From: Marthasterias glacialis
Taxonomy: Eukaryota; Echinodermata; Asteroidea; Forcipulatida; Asteriidae
Assembly: GCA_911728455.2 (NCBI GenBank)
Contig: OU452224.1
Coordinates: forward strand, 1,798,001 to 1,862,000
Direction: 5' to 3'
DNA: 64,000 nucleotides
Part shown: positions 48,701 to 63,700 of the stretch, one piece after another
Layout: every line of letters starts with the position of its first letter
Numbering within the stretch: position 1 is the stretch's first letter
Position numbers and translations under genes: made by a program
The notes under the pieces: generated by a model
Seen by the model: only the letters and a program-made list of their open reading frames with translations
Databases searched by the model: none
What the model was told of the DNA's origin: nothing

Positions 48701-51700
48701 TACAAAGGCAATGTAGTTTAAGGTAACATTTTCATAGTTCCCACTACAGTTTTGACTTTGAGGAAATGTTTCAATATCAATTGCTTTCAATTTTTCCCCA
48801 CCAATAACACAGTAAAAATGGTCACCTCTTAGTCTTACCATATGGGTTTGAGTTCCTTCGCTTTGAATTTTCCTTAAGGGCTTCCAGTTCTGATGGTTCA
48901 AAGCTTAAGCTCCCACGACTGTGCCTCCGAAGTGCCCCCAGCATACGTTGCATGATTTTGGGGCTACCTTTGGGAGAATTACTGGCACTTGAGCTGGTCA
49001 ATGGATCTTTTTTAGTGGCTCTTTTTTGGAAGAGTTTTGGGGAGGATGTTGGAGTACCTGGTTCAATCTTGGGTGAGGTTGGAGACTTTTGTTGTTTCGG
49101 TGTCCGTTGGGGAGATCCTGTCTCACTCGATGTGTCTTCTGATTTGTCGCTGGATGAAGGAGACAAGGGAGCTGATTGGTCACTCTTCTTGTCCTTTTCT
49201 TCATCATCACTTTCACTATGGTAACCATCAACACCTAATGAAAAATAAGAACAAGACTCAACAAATTTGTGGTAGGTGTAGTTTCAAATATGAAACTACT
49301 GTATTAATACAAAAATATTGTTAAAAAATAAAAAGGAGAAGTCTGACTCTCAACCTGTAAATTAATAACAATAAAAACACAGCTCTTATTATAGTAATAA
49401 CAGTTAGTTCTTATATAGCACATTTAACAATAACATATCAATATGCATTACATTAGTGCCTTGGTCATTGGGCCAATAACATCCCTGTAAACTTTCTCAG
49501 CTCCCTGGGAGTATACAGCCCTGGCTACCAGGGCACTCCGAAGGCTTTTTCAAACACAATATCGACATCTACCCGTGCAGATGCCCATTTATACAATGTG
49601 GGTGAAGAGGAATGATAGCAAAGCATCTTGCTCAATAACACAAGTGTCATGACCTAATACAGTAGTTACAACTGGACTGTTATCAATGCAGTAAAAGTAA
49701 ATGGCCTCTTACTTTGCATCATGTCCCCCATGTCCAAGGAGTCCTGTGATTTGAAAATGACAGACTGCCGCATGTTTTTCTCCTCTTTGAACATGATTGA
49801 TGCCAGACGTAGTCTATCGATCCATTTCTTCCGATCCTCAGCATGCTTCCCAGCCAAATAGATTGTATTGGTACCCTTGTGAGTAGTCTTGAATGCACTG
49901 TTTACAAAAATAAGTAAAAACACGTGGAAGTAGAATATAGACCTCATGTACATGACATCATTTAAGAAGGGTGAACTCAGCTAGAGGTCAAAAGAAGTTT
50001 GCTCATTGGCCCGTCGTGCATACATAGCTGTGCATTTTCCATTGTTTTATCATCATTTTACCTCTAAGATGGCGGTGTGATGATGTCAGTGCATAAGGTC
50101 TGTTGAATGTTTTATGGGCAGTTGTCTTTTTGCGTACAATGACACAACTCACACAGCGCCCTCACTGAGATCAAAAGAAGGTGCCTCATAAGTCCACTGT
50201 TGAATTAGGCGCATACGTGCCTGTAAATCCATTGTCTTTCATCATGGTAGATTATGCTTAGGAAAATTTTGGTATTGAAAATGCAGTCAGCATTTTACAA
50301 AGTGGGCAACACTGCATTAACGGCCAGTGGTACAATAAGTTCACATGATTGTGCATTTATAGCCCAGAAGACTTTTCTTTGCCATTGCTTTCATTTATCC
50401 ATCATCATTGTCCGTGGTTACCTTACAGGCCGGATCCTGTAAGAAGTTTGGCAGTTTTTCCTTAGTAAGTTCACATTTATGAGGGAAACGTAAATTCTAT
50501 TGGAACAGTTCAGGGGGCAGGAAGGCAATGACCAGGTGGCATGGAGACAGTTGCCTCTGTGCAGTATCAGACCTCATATCAAACTTGTAAACATGTAAAC
50601 TAATTAATAGTGTATGCTAACCAGTGACCTGATTAAATAACAATATCTCTTACTGATCCTTTTTGGCTTCAGGAGCTTCTAAGATTTGATAGCCTGGCAG
50701 ACAGAGTAGTCCTTTTGCTTTTATATCCTACACAGAAAAAATCAAAGATATATTGTTAAAGGGTCTGTATACGTTTGGTAATGACTCTGAAAATTTATGG
50801 CAATAATAACTCACTTGGTAAGAAGTACAGCAGCTTTGGATAGTATAATGCATTTTGAGAAACATTTCACTTAGAAGTACTGCAGTTATGGAAAAAATAC
50901 ATCACTTTTTATCCCCCAAAAATGTTAATCTGAGAAGCGTTATGGCCGTAACGCTTCTCAGAATGTGTATTCCAATGACGGACACTTCTTCTGCGTGAAC
51001 GCAACTGCTCCAAATTTTTGGTGATATCTCAAAAACGCTACCACCTTTTGAACTGAAATTTACACAGGTTAGTTTTATGGCATATATCTACAATTCTATA
51101 GCATAAAGGCAAATGTACGGTTCCAAAAACCAAAGGTATACTTTGCCTTTAAAGATAAATCATTCAATCCCTTCAATATCATTACTTGACATTGTTCAGT
51201 TCAGGGATTGAAAAAAAACTTTCAATTTAGCTTACCACCCTCTTTCAGTACCTTGGTGCAGGACAAGCACAACATTTGTAGATACATTTGTCGGATATTA
51301 GATTGTAAAATAATCATTTGTGTAGTTTTGTATTCTGTTGGTAAAGTCAAAATGTCACATGAGCATACTTCGGCTGAACACACAAAGTTTTCACTTTTTG
51401 CTTCAAAGGTTGAATAAGTCTGCATGTAATTTTACTGAAAATCTCTCAATTCATTATTCAAAGGCATTTCTTATGACAAAAACTTGTCATTTTGACAAGA
51501 ACCCGAGTCTTTGTTGAACATGTGTAAAAGCCAAGTCCAATGATTATTTTTTTTCTTACATAAATCTTCAAGAAAAAGTAGCTCAATGCATTTCCTGTAG
51601 GCGCCTGGTAATCATTGGAGCTAGTTTGTGTGAAGTGGGCATGGCTTATGGTTGTATTACGTCACAATGAGGAATAAGATAGGGATTCATTCCTTCAAAC

Positions 51701-54700
51701 ATTATGGTTTTCTGTACAAGACATTTTTAGGCAAATAATGATACACTGTTAACAATTCCAAGCATGATTTTGTGACAAGACAAATTGTTATCCTGTGGTT
51801 TTAAAAGCAAACAAAAAACTTTGACCTTTGCTCTTTGACCAACCTTTTTGTTCTTGTAGTAATACAAAACAAACTCTCGGAGGACAAACCACATCTCTAC
51901 CCAGTTTGATCGAAACTTGGATGCTGTCTTCTTCAGAAGCCATCCTTGGCACTCCCCTGGGCCTAAGTCAACACATGAAACGTCTCTTGTCACCTTGTAT
52001 TTGCGTTTTGTTTTCTTTGGTCTTAGTTTCACACCAGTCTGTTTTGGAATCGATCAAGAGAGAGGGACAATATAAATGCAGCAAATGTGCTATCAACTGT
52101 AATCAATACAAAATATTTTGTCTTACAGTTTACTTAGGTAAATTGGTATAAAAACTGTTATAAACTGATGTTAAACTTACTGTTGGTGATGGGATAGATG
52201 ACAGAGATGATGCACTTGATTGTTTTCTCAATTCAAGAAAGCTGCAGGCATAACAAAAACAAAAAAGAACAACTCGCAAATATGTTGAATTGCTGGAACT
52301 ATCAGGCATAGAATTTTATCTTTGAGAGGGCACGGCCATTTTCTTTTTGAAAAGGGCACTTCATTGGAATATCTTGAAGTCTATGGGAAACTTTGGAAAG
52401 GGTAACAAGGCTGAGACCAGGATAACAGAGGCCAGGGCCTCTATGGCCTCCATGTAGTTCCAGGCCTGTTTCTTATGAATATTGTATTAAAAAAACAAAA
52501 AATAGTATACGGTAAATGGTTGTTCATATCCATTGAGAACACCCGTGTTCCTGTATCAACACTAACATTTGTAGCAGGGTCCAATGTATCATTTTTGGCA
52601 CTCATTTTTTTCAATAATTTTGTAAATTAGGGAATTAAATATATTTTTCTTTAAAGTATCAGATTCTTTCGTTTGAACATTTAATCAAGCCCTTTATTTG
52701 TTTTACTTACGTTACTGATTTGGGTGAAGTAGGTGGTTTCTCTACAACCACATAATCACCAGATTCAAATGTTGTAAGTTTCGTGGAGCTGGTAGTATCC
52801 TCAGAATGGCCGGCTTTTTCCAAGGCTGCAACATTGTTGTTAGTGTTCTTAGCCTCTGAGTTTTCAGAACTGGGTTCTGTGGTAGTCTCTGGTGTTGAAT
52901 GTGTTTCTTCTTGACCAGATTCCTCTTCAGTTTTTTGGTTTGGTTCTGGGTGTTGTTTGCTGTCCTCTGGGACTGGACTATCTTTTACCTCTTGGGAGCT
53001 ATTATTGTCTACTTTTGAGACAGCAGTTGAAGGAGGAGAGTTTTCTTGGTTTGAATCCCTTTCTTCTGAAATTGTAACCTTTCTTGCAAGGCAAGAGTCA
53101 TTGGGGCTTGGTGTGTCAAGTTGGCTGATTGTTCGGTTGAGAGTTCTGTCGCCATGTGGTGAGGGTGTAGTTTGAGTGCTTGCAGTTGGTGGGCTTCCTG
53201 CGATTGGTGAGAAGCTGGGTCTAGTAGAAATCCCTGATGCCTTCATTAATGCCACTGCAAGCAAAGGACATGAGAACAATAATGGAATGTATTTGTGTTT
53301 TATCCATACATCGATGTGTGTTAAGAACTGTATACTCAGTACTTTCCCTGAGTCCTGTGAAAAAAATCCACAGGCATACTACATATGATGGAATGGTTGT
53401 AAACACATTTAATTAACTTATCTCTGGATTTACACAATTTTAGTACAATCCTGATACAGTCAAAACATTTTGAGACGGCAAATTCACAACATTCTAAAAA
53501 GACAAGGGCCACTTTCCCCCTTTTCTCCCACTTACCAACGTAAATTGTTCACTTACTTTCAGCCTCTAAATCTTCAGTATTGATAGGAAGTGATCTTGGT
53601 CTACCCTCTGATGTCACTGTTCCTTTACTCCCTTTCCTCTGGAGAGCCTCTCCCATTGTCCCTCGTCGTTGCCGTTTGATTCTCTCAGCCTCTTGAATGA
53701 GTGATTCTGGATCAGATTGAGTCTCATGGGTGTCTGATGGGGGCTCAGGATCGCTATTACTGCAGAGTGTGGCAATACCATGACAAAAAAATGGTTTTGT
53801 TTTGTAAGTGTGAGGACTTCAGTACACAATATATTTGCATTGCAGAATACATATCACCTGCAATTATGAGAAACATTTAGTAAATAAATCTGCCATAATT
53901 TGTTCTAAAAACTCAGATTTTCACAATTAATTAGATACAGATTTTGAAAAACCTTTGAAAATAATTTGAAAAAAATATCAAGCAAACAGGTGAAGTGCAG
54001 AAGAGCATTAAGCACATGGGACTTATTTTATCAACATACCTTGACCTCAAAATATGAAAATGCACAAATGCTGAAACTTTAGTTATCTGAAACATAACCA
54101 CTTTATCCCTTAATCATTAATATAATTTATGGTTCATCAAAAATATCTAATATCAGTGGCCTTAAGGCTAAATACAATCAAATTCATATTTGAAATATTA
54201 CAAATCGTTACACAAGAAGCTTAATATTCTAGCCCTTGCTAGGGTGGAAACGTAAGGCCTTTAAATTCATTTTTATTTATACCACAGGTCAAGTTGGTTG
54301 TAACCAGTTTGCAACAGCTATTTCTTTTCTCTTTTCAATTAGTATTCCAAGTCAAAGTGAGAAATTCTATTTAGGTTGGATAATTTTTGTTTTACCTTCT
54401 TGCTTTAGTAGCCAGTAAATCATTAGGTGATGTTGGCATGAGAAAGTCCTCATTCACAACAGGTGATCTCATGTTGGTAAAACTGTCATTCCGCCTTAGT
54501 TGAGGCGTACCAAAGATTGCAGTATATGGTGAGCTACTGGGTCTGAGTATCTGGCCAGGGGACCCAAGGTTGCAGGGGCGTTTCCGTAGGGTCAGGCAGA
54601 CCCCCATAGAGTCAGCCCTTAGAGCCTCTATGACTTTACGGTGCTCCCAACTCACCTGTGGGAGGAACAAATAATGTGTCAACAGTCTTTGGTAAATTCT

Positions 54701-57700
54701 ATTTTGGATTCAGCTGTGAGCTAGTAATCTGGTAGGACAACATCTGCCATCATCTCTTGAACCTCTTTCTGTTTAATGCTCTATCTTCTCCTTAAGCCTC
54801 TGCTACAGGTACTTCCATGGGATGTGCACAGGTCTCTCACTCGTCCCTTCTGGTATGCACCTTCACTCACAGCACCCGCTTTGCCACATCTCATCCCTTC
54901 ACTGCACAGCTGTGTATTGAGAGAGTTGCAATATGGATGGACCAGTTTTCTGTGGTCACATGGTTGCTGGATGCCATTTTCAATCCAAACATAGCACAAC
55001 CCAAAGTGCAGTCTAGTCTGGCACCCTGTGTGCGCATATGCATTTTTTTTTACCGAAAAGGGCTTTTAAATGGAAGTTGTAACCCTTTCAATACACAGCT
55101 CTGCTTCATGTATCTGTTCCAAAGGCCAATACTGTGAGATATTCAAACAGCTTTTTCCCCCGTACTGCTGCACTTTGGAACTCCCCGCTACCTGTATCTT
55201 GTTTTCCACCATCTTGCAATCTTCCAGTTTAAGAGGAATGTGAACAGATACCTTTTTAAATGGTTTTCAACACATGCAACTTAAACACCATTAAAATACA
55301 TATTAGTCTGTTGAAGTCAAAATAAGCCACTAGTGTAAAGACCCAAAGGCTGTTGAGAACTTGCACTTCAGATTTTCCCTCCAACTGAAATGCACATGCA
55401 TCAATGTTTTATTACAAGATGCTTTTTCCTCTCATAAGAGGGTGAATGGGCAAACAAAATTCAGAATCATTGTGTTTACTTCTGCCATTTTTATCAGGTA
55501 TTATCTGGGGACATTCTCATGCTTACCACAGTTTGTTCATTTACTCTTAGCAGTTCATCACCAGAGCCCACTTTCCTGCTTAAGTTTGCTGCTGACTAAA
55601 AGTGAGAACCACAATTAAGTATTAAACAATTGATATTTACCAAACAACATTCAAATACTCCATGAGTTTTCAAAAAGTTATTGAAAATAGTTAAGAAAAA
55701 AATGTTTACCCCCCCCCCCACACACACACCAATAAAAGTTACTGCAAGACTACATTAATTCAAGTTACGAGCAATGACAAAAACTTTGTCTGAGGCTCAA
55801 TGTAATTCATCCTTGTCAAAGGTTTGTACTCTGTTTTGAATGGGAGACTTTATTTGGACACCGGGTGGCAGAAGACTTAGTAAATCCAATTTCTTGAGTT
55901 ATGCGGATGCTCAGAACAATGTAAACAATGAAAATGTACCGGGTATGTCAGCTGCCACCTAGCGTTCCAAAGTCTCCTCATGGACTTGCACTATTGGGGA
56001 ACTTTATACAACGTGACTTGCTCAATGCCAACCATTTCATTGGCTCCAATTGACATTTATTTTCAAGTGATAAATCCCAAGCTTCATTTACTAATGATAA
56101 TACAAGACAACTTCCTGAATTTACCTTGTCCTTGGTGCCAGTTATGTAATGAATTCCATCAATAGTGGACGTCTTGATAAATAACCCCTGAAATTAAGGA
56201 AATAACACACAGTCAGGAAATCATTGACCTTCAGAATTACTGTACTTTGAGTCTGACTGATGGAAAGTCAATCACGGAACAGTGTCTTGGAACTGCTAGG
56301 GATATTAAAGCTATCTCACTCAAATGTAAAACAAAATTAAGCAACCAAAATCTACGAATGACATCTCCGGATGAATGATCTTCTAATTTCTACTGGTACT
56401 ATTGAGAATCCATGAAACCAATGCATGCTGTAAAAACAGAAACTGGAGTCTTTCTTAAAATATATGTAACCTGCTACGCCAAAATCAGCACTTCTTGGAA
56501 ATAGTCAAATGACATTATGAGTAAGACAACTTCAACATCAGCATTGATATCAATTTCAGGCACGCAACTTTTCAGCGGATCAGCTGATTTCCTCTTTTTT
56601 TTGTGCTTTTAGTGTCATAGAAAATTGAAAAACACTGAGCAAAGTTATGTGTTTGACTTTTTCCTTGATTTTTTCCTTGATTTCCAAGTTGCATGCCTGC
56701 GATGTGATGTTTTAAACATTCTTTATGTTGAGAAGTACCTAATTAGATGGTATTTGAAAGCTCTTATTCTCATTTGTTTGAAGAGCAATTAAACCTGGTT
56801 TTGAATTTTGGCAGGAAGTGCCTGGTTTTGGCATGGAGCATCACATGTCCTATATAGTTCTTTTTCATGCTGCTACCAAGTTTGTCACGTTCTCAGTGTG
56901 CAATCATGATCATGAAAACTAACTCTCAGCCTCAGTTTGGTTCAATGATTGAAATGAGAGTAAACAAAATGGCTGCTGCAACTGTGATACTTGGGAGTAG
57001 GGATGCAGTTTTTAAGAAAATAAATGTGTACTCTCTTCAGAGATGCATCACCTGTGTGACCCCAAGTCTTATCAGCATGTACTGATAAAAAGCCACTCAA
57101 GGTAAGAGGCTATAGAAAGGAGGAAGAGAAGAAAACAAAATAGTAGATAATCAAACAACGGAACAAGGCCATCCCTACCAAATCTTAACAAGTGTGACCA
57201 TTTAAGTTGCATGTAAGTAGGTCAATCTTGCAGTGTTTTGGCTGCCAGGGGCCTTTTGGTACAAGCCATTTGCTGCCACTATAGTCTCTCAAGGTTAACC
57301 CAGCCAGAAATCTTCAACAGATGAACTATTATGAACGTTAAAGATCAAACAGTATGTTAATCACAAACACTGGAAGCAGCACTCCTGAATGTCTCAGGCA
57401 GTGTTTACCTGTTTTGTAATTGGGATTGCTTACCAGTTCCTCCTCAACCTGTTTCTTTCTGATGCGGACTTCTTCAATTGTTGTTGGTTGTATCACCAGA
57501 GGATCTGTTGATTGCCTGATTAAGTTCTCTGTAATTGCAGCAAACTCTCTTGCCTGATTTTGTATGGGAAAAGAAATCAAGAAGTCTGATATTGACAATC
57601 ATATACTCTTTATGTTACCTCATTTGTGTTATCTGCAAAAAATTGTCTTCTTCCCCAATTTCTTGGAAAAGATTCAAAGGGATACTTTGGAAAGCTAGGT

Positions 57701-60700
57701 GGCAGCAGACCTACATGTACCAGGTAAATTTTCACTGTTATCATACTTCTGAGCATGCACACATTTATGAGAACAATGACATTACCTGTTAAGTCTGCTG
57801 CCACCTAGTGTCCCCAAAAGTCTCCCATTGTAATGTATTTAGACTTGTCAATAAATAACAAAGAAAACTAATCAATTTTGTTTGAGTGAATAGTGACATA
57901 TTAACTACCCTATCACAGGAAAGGTACGATGTAGCGCATATACGGTTCTTCCCATAAATGTTTATTTTAATAGATGTACATGTAATAATTGCAACACGGA
58001 TTAAGAATGTTACTTTCTTTTTTAATAATAGTGGTTTCTTATATAGGGCTCAACTCTGGCACTCAATGATGCTCATGAGGCTCCAACATTACCCAACACC
58101 TGGTCACTGGGCCATTTGTTTTATTCCTTAAACCATCTCAGATCCCTTGGGAGTGTACAGCCTGTGCTGCCGAGTCTGTAGCGCACCAAGCTAAATCCAG
58201 GTACCCATTTAGCCCTGGGTTAATAAAAGCAGTTGTATTTAAGTGTCTTGCTCAATGACACAAGTGTCATGACCGGGATTCGAACCCACACACTGATGAC
58301 TCAGCCACTAAACCGATTGGCCATGACACACCAATACTTTTATCCAACACCGATCATTGATAAGCACTATATACTCAGTGCTTTGCCGAGTCCTGCCGAA
58401 AAAAAAATTCCACAGGCATACTACTCAAATGAGATTGGTACAATGCTTGAAATGCAAGTACAAAAATTGCACAGCGGTAGGTATTGATACAACTTGCAAG
58501 GGTGTTTTAGTTTGTGTCTCTGGGTACCTCTTATATCCACTTTACTCACAATTGCCATGATTTCAGGTCGAGCATCCATCAGATTGGGCTGCTGCTGTAC
58601 AGCTTGTGTCATGTCCAAGGCGTATTGTAAAATTTCTTTGCTAAACTCCTGGAAATCCTTCTCTGAATTGTTTGAAAATGGTGGTCTGAAAATGAAAAAT
58701 ATTTCCTAACCATTTAAACATTTGTAAAAGGGAAGGCTCATTCATTCTAACAATTTGGTTTTAAATAGGAAAAGCCTTTTAAACTTACAATTGCTTGTGT
58801 TTGAGAGGGAAAAATAAATTGTAAAAATTGTAATGTTCATTTTGCATTTTGATGTTTACAAAAAAGGTTGTAGATGTCAATTTTCTTTTTGGTTCTTAAC
58901 CAATATGGTATGGTTTAAGAATACTTCATAAGTAATTTCATTTCGGCCATGTTTTTTTTCTGTATGAAAATCTAAAATGAGGCAGGCTTGATTGAACCGT
59001 AGACTGGTAACCAGCATTCATGGATAAAGAAACATAGTTTTCTGTTAGATATACAAGAAGCTTGACCATTCGTAGACCTCATACATGTACCTGTCCAGCC
59101 ATGAGATAAGTGTCTTAGCAGCTGATATCGTCTCAGACACTCTCAGTAGGATTGTTGATGGTGGTGAGTACAATCTATCCCCTGCATGGCTCCCTGACTG
59201 AGTACTCTGCTGGAGCAGGTTAGCTAGATTGCTTGCATTGGTGTTAAGTTTCAGGGCCACTGACTGAAGGGTCTCACTTGGATGTCCGTAATGCTGGAAT
59301 AAATCAAGTGAATTTTTACAATGATTTGGATTGCATCAGTTACAAGATACAGATCCTTGTGGCAGCAGATAAACTTGGTAATAATGTAATTTTGAGCCTG
59401 CACATACATTCCCATTGTTCCATCCCTGTGGTGATTTCCTTCGTTCTTTTCTTTGTCCCTGTACTTAACATCCTTCCCTTAGACTTTGTACACAAAATTC
59501 CTTGCGAAACATCCCTCTCTTTAGAATTCCCCTGTGGAGACCTGTTGTTCGATTCTTGAAAGGGCAAGGGCACCAATGCATTTTTTTCTTGATAATGGAA
59601 TTCTATGAGGAAATTGTCATTTCTATTGGAACATTTCAAGGGCACCAAGGCATTGACCAGGGGCATGGTTGCCTCCATTGAGTATCAGGACTGCTTCTGT
59701 CTCCATTAGGTAGTGAATTTTATTAAAACACTCTTTCAGGAACAAAACATTTGCCAGGCCTTTCTGAAACATGGTACTAGCCTGGGGTGTCTGGGCTTCT
59801 TTTAGACGAAATGCTTTCAATTTTGGCATCCTACTTTTGTTATTTACATTGAAAATACTGGAAGTGAACAACTTGGATGCCATGTTTTGAAATTTGGACG
59901 TCATATTCCCATCCTTATACTTTACTTGAAAAGTCCTCTGCTTAAATACAGAAATGAAACCAAAATCTTCATTATATTTACCACCACTGATAGTAGGTCA
60001 ACAGCTTCCAGCATCAGTTCCTTATGTCCCATCTTGGTAATATTCAAGGTGTCTAGTTCCTCTATCGTCATTTTGAGCAGACGATCACCAGTTACCTGAT
60101 GTTCGATGAAGTTCGGGATATACTGCTCCAAGGAACTGTCAAGTCCTAGAAAATGATACAAAAGTAGAATGAACAAAAAATAATAAAAATGGACAAGATT
60201 TTTAGTGTACTGCAGTTGTATTGTTAAAATACTTCTTGTGTATAAAATGTCAAGTGACATTTAGGTGAGATATTGTGACTGGTTTGCTTAATCTCTATGA
60301 ATCAAGAAAAGTTACAGCATTGGAAATGTGCATACAACCTATGTTCACCCTCTTTAAATCAAGATATGAACTTAATCAACACTCGGTTAATCAATTATCA
60401 CTTACATACAGCACAAAACAATATGTTAAAATTTATAAAGAGAGATTTGTAATCCTTTCTATTTAGATAATTCTGGACCAAAAAATTAAGAAGTGACATG
60501 AAATAGGAGATTGGCAGCATCATACACCTATATTGAAAATCAACCAAACTAATTTTGTATGACTAGTAAACAATAGACCTTACTTACCAAAACTTAAAAC
60601 TCCATACCTAACTTATTATCTAAACACTCAATAGCAATTAAAACTTTCGGGGTCTAAATATATTGCTTTAAATAAACAGACCATGGATATTGACATGTGA

Positions 60701-63700
60701 TACTCTAAGTACACTTAATTCATTATATTAGATACACTTCACTTTCAGGTAAATATTTGATGACCAGGCACTGTATATTTTAACTACAGTATTGCAATAA
60801 CAAATACACTACTTATTATAAGAATAACTACTATAATTCCTACATGTTAGCACAAACAGACTTTTTATTACATATGCACTTCCTCTTTCAAATCAAAGTT
60901 GTTTATGTTTTCTATCTTTATAAACGTGTAGAGTTCCAACATACCCAAAAGTATTCAACGACTTTGCCGAATAAAACATATTTGTGACTACACAATGGAT
61001 GGCCGTGAACTTTCAGTACACATACAGTAAAAGTTTCTCCCACAAAAATGTATTTCATTCAACAAACTCCCTGAAGCATATCTTAACCTACACAACTGAA
61101 GGGAAAGTTGGCTGGCAAAAGATTAATCTATAATCCTCAAACAGTTGTTCAATGTTGTATAAACATCAAGTTATGTTGGATGTGGTTCAATTTATAGCAG
61201 ATGTGTTTCTCTTCCTGATGGAGCATTACCAGGGAGTTCAGTAACATGTACTTTTACTTATCAATTTAAACCAGTTAAAGGAATTATGTATCCCTCCTCA
61301 TCCCCCACCCAGCTCTAATAGAAATGGTTAACAGCTTCTACAGCTAATTATACAAGACTTCTTCCAGGCATAAGTCACTTTAGGTGCAGTGAAAAAGTTC
61401 ATTGGTGTTAAACATGGTGCAAACAGTTGACTGCTTGCAGAAAGTTTGCTGGTTAATTTGTTTTAGTGTTACCAGAAAGAAGTATGATCTCTTATACCAT
61501 TTTAGAGAAGTTGAAACTATGTGTAACATTGGTTTTATGAACATCTTCATTTGAAAATTAATCCCAGCTAGTTAAATGGTCCATTTCAGTCTCAGGTTGT
61601 CTGAATGATAACTTCTTAATCTGTTTGGAACCATGACTATGAAAGATTTAATTATAATAATTATAATAGTAATAATAAACAAGGTTGTTATAAAGCACAC
61701 TTAACCTACAAAATAGATCAAGGTGCTTGACGCAAACACAAACAGTCAGTAACTAATGAGCTCTAAATAGTTCCATCTTCAACAGTTTCTTGAACATAAT
61801 AATTGAGTTGGATTGACGAACTTGGATGGGGAGCTTGTTCCCCAGGTAAGGGCCACTGCAACCAAATATGGCTTAATATACGGTTTGAAATTAACAAAAC
61901 ATAACATTGATTATTTTGATGTGTTTGTTATGCGTTAATACACTTTAATTGAGCCCCGAAAATGTATGTCATTTGATTGCGCAATGATTCGTGACGTAGA
62001 CTGTGGTCAAAAGTTTCAAAGACAGCTCTGGTGCCGAGTGGTCAACAATGCAATGTGTGTTATTGTCACACACATGGCCCTGGTCAGCCGGTCAACTGTC
62101 TACGTCACAGATTTTATGTTAATGAGGAAGGGTGGATGGAGCGCGGCAATCCCCTAATTTTAGAAACTGTTATTTCTACGGTAAATAGGCATGTAAAAAA
62201 TGTTTTAAAAATAATAATATACTATGATAGGCATACTTCCTTTTTTAACCAATAAAAAACATTAATTCATGGGACCTTTAATGATTTATTCGTGAAAAAT
62301 ATTTAATGTAACAAAACTAGTATATTGACCATTTCCCGGTGGTGATAACAGCTATGTAACAAACAAGTAATGCACAGGAACAGCTACAGTTCCTTTTTAA
62401 CTTGAAAGTTTACACAGGTATGACATTGCTGTATATACACAGGATGTATGGTTCAGAGACAATTATGGTGAAGACTCTCCAAGGTTCCCTTAAACAAAGA
62501 AACACAGTATGAGTGACACAGTATATTTTTATACTTCAAAGTCAGGAAACCACACAAGGAAAGAGAGGAAGTAATTTTGTCTTTAATATTTGAGGGCTTA
62601 AAAAGCTCTTGAATCTTTTTGATGAGTGATCATGACTAGCCATTAATTTGTGTCTGATGGTAATTACTTCCCGACTTGCATGCATTATATGCTAAAATGT
62701 CAACACGAATTATACTGCTGGTTAACAAATTGATTTATACAACAACCTATGCAGAAAAAAAGTACATTTTTTCATCGAATTTCATAACTCGCCCAAAACG
62801 AATAAAAAAGCTAGATGGCTTTCCATTGTCATTGTACAATTTGCATACAATGCGGCTTTTATTTTAAGGATACTGGAATTGAACCATATTACTTGGCTTA
62901 AAGGATAAGTTGTGCTTAAATACAAGAGGAACAATAACTTCTGGGTTTGATGACAATTCATTTAATTATTGAAAGAGTTTATCGTTGATTTATTGTTTTT
63001 TAAAAGGGAATTTTCCAGTTAAGTTCAATCAAGAATGCAGTATTTATTCTTGTTTAAAATGAAAGAATAATCAGTTACACTTTCATTTTCTCGCAAAGTT
63101 TCATTTCCCAAAAACATACTTTCTATTCAACGAATCAGAGTTGTTTATTTGAACATACAAATTTGTTGTGGTACTGTTGATAAAGTTAGTTAGAAACTCT
63201 CCAAAAGTTAAACTAACAGCAAATAAAATTTGAAGAAAATTCAGTAACATTAGGATATATAAAAAATTATGTTGGTTTTGAGGCATTTCATGGTGAGGTA
63301 CTAGTATACAGCGACCCATATCCATGACTCATGAAAAAAAACTGTTGGGAAGTGTTGGTAATTTATTTTCAACACGGACGACATTCGTCCGCAGGCTAAC
63401 TATAACGGTGATCGATAGACACAAAAGTCAGTTCAGTTCAATGCAGTTACTCAGTCATAGTTATACTTGTAAATAAGTTTAATAACAAATATTTTACCCC
63501 TGGCCTAGCCTGGGTGTTATTGTTAAGAACAATCAGTATGTAATATTTTCTTTGAGTCGCCTGCCTAAAAGTTTCCAGACCACTGATCTACAACTTGTCA
63601 ATTTGATACACTAAGGTTGTTGGGGGACGCGGTGGATGCCGCGTCTGAGGCCCGGGCACAGTCACTGAACCCCGGCCTGCAACCAGCTGTTCTACGCTGG

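Noticed and set aside
49037..49324. Plus-strand ORF of 95 aa opposite a CNK exon
   Set aside because: It is a shadow of the real Ser/Pro-rich CNK exon on the minus strand (48839-49234).
54776..55137. ORFs of 72-106 aa in a CNK intron that could be an extra exon
   Set aside because: There is no splice-consistent link to the CNK frame. The flanking CNK exons join in phase without them, and the region abuts a retrotransposon fragment.
46999..58425. Repeated 'gtatactcagtactttcc' motifs as a possible CRISPR-like or regulatory array
   Set aside because: The copies are kilobases apart, irregularly spaced and degraded, which is a dispersed repeat family in a eukaryotic intron.
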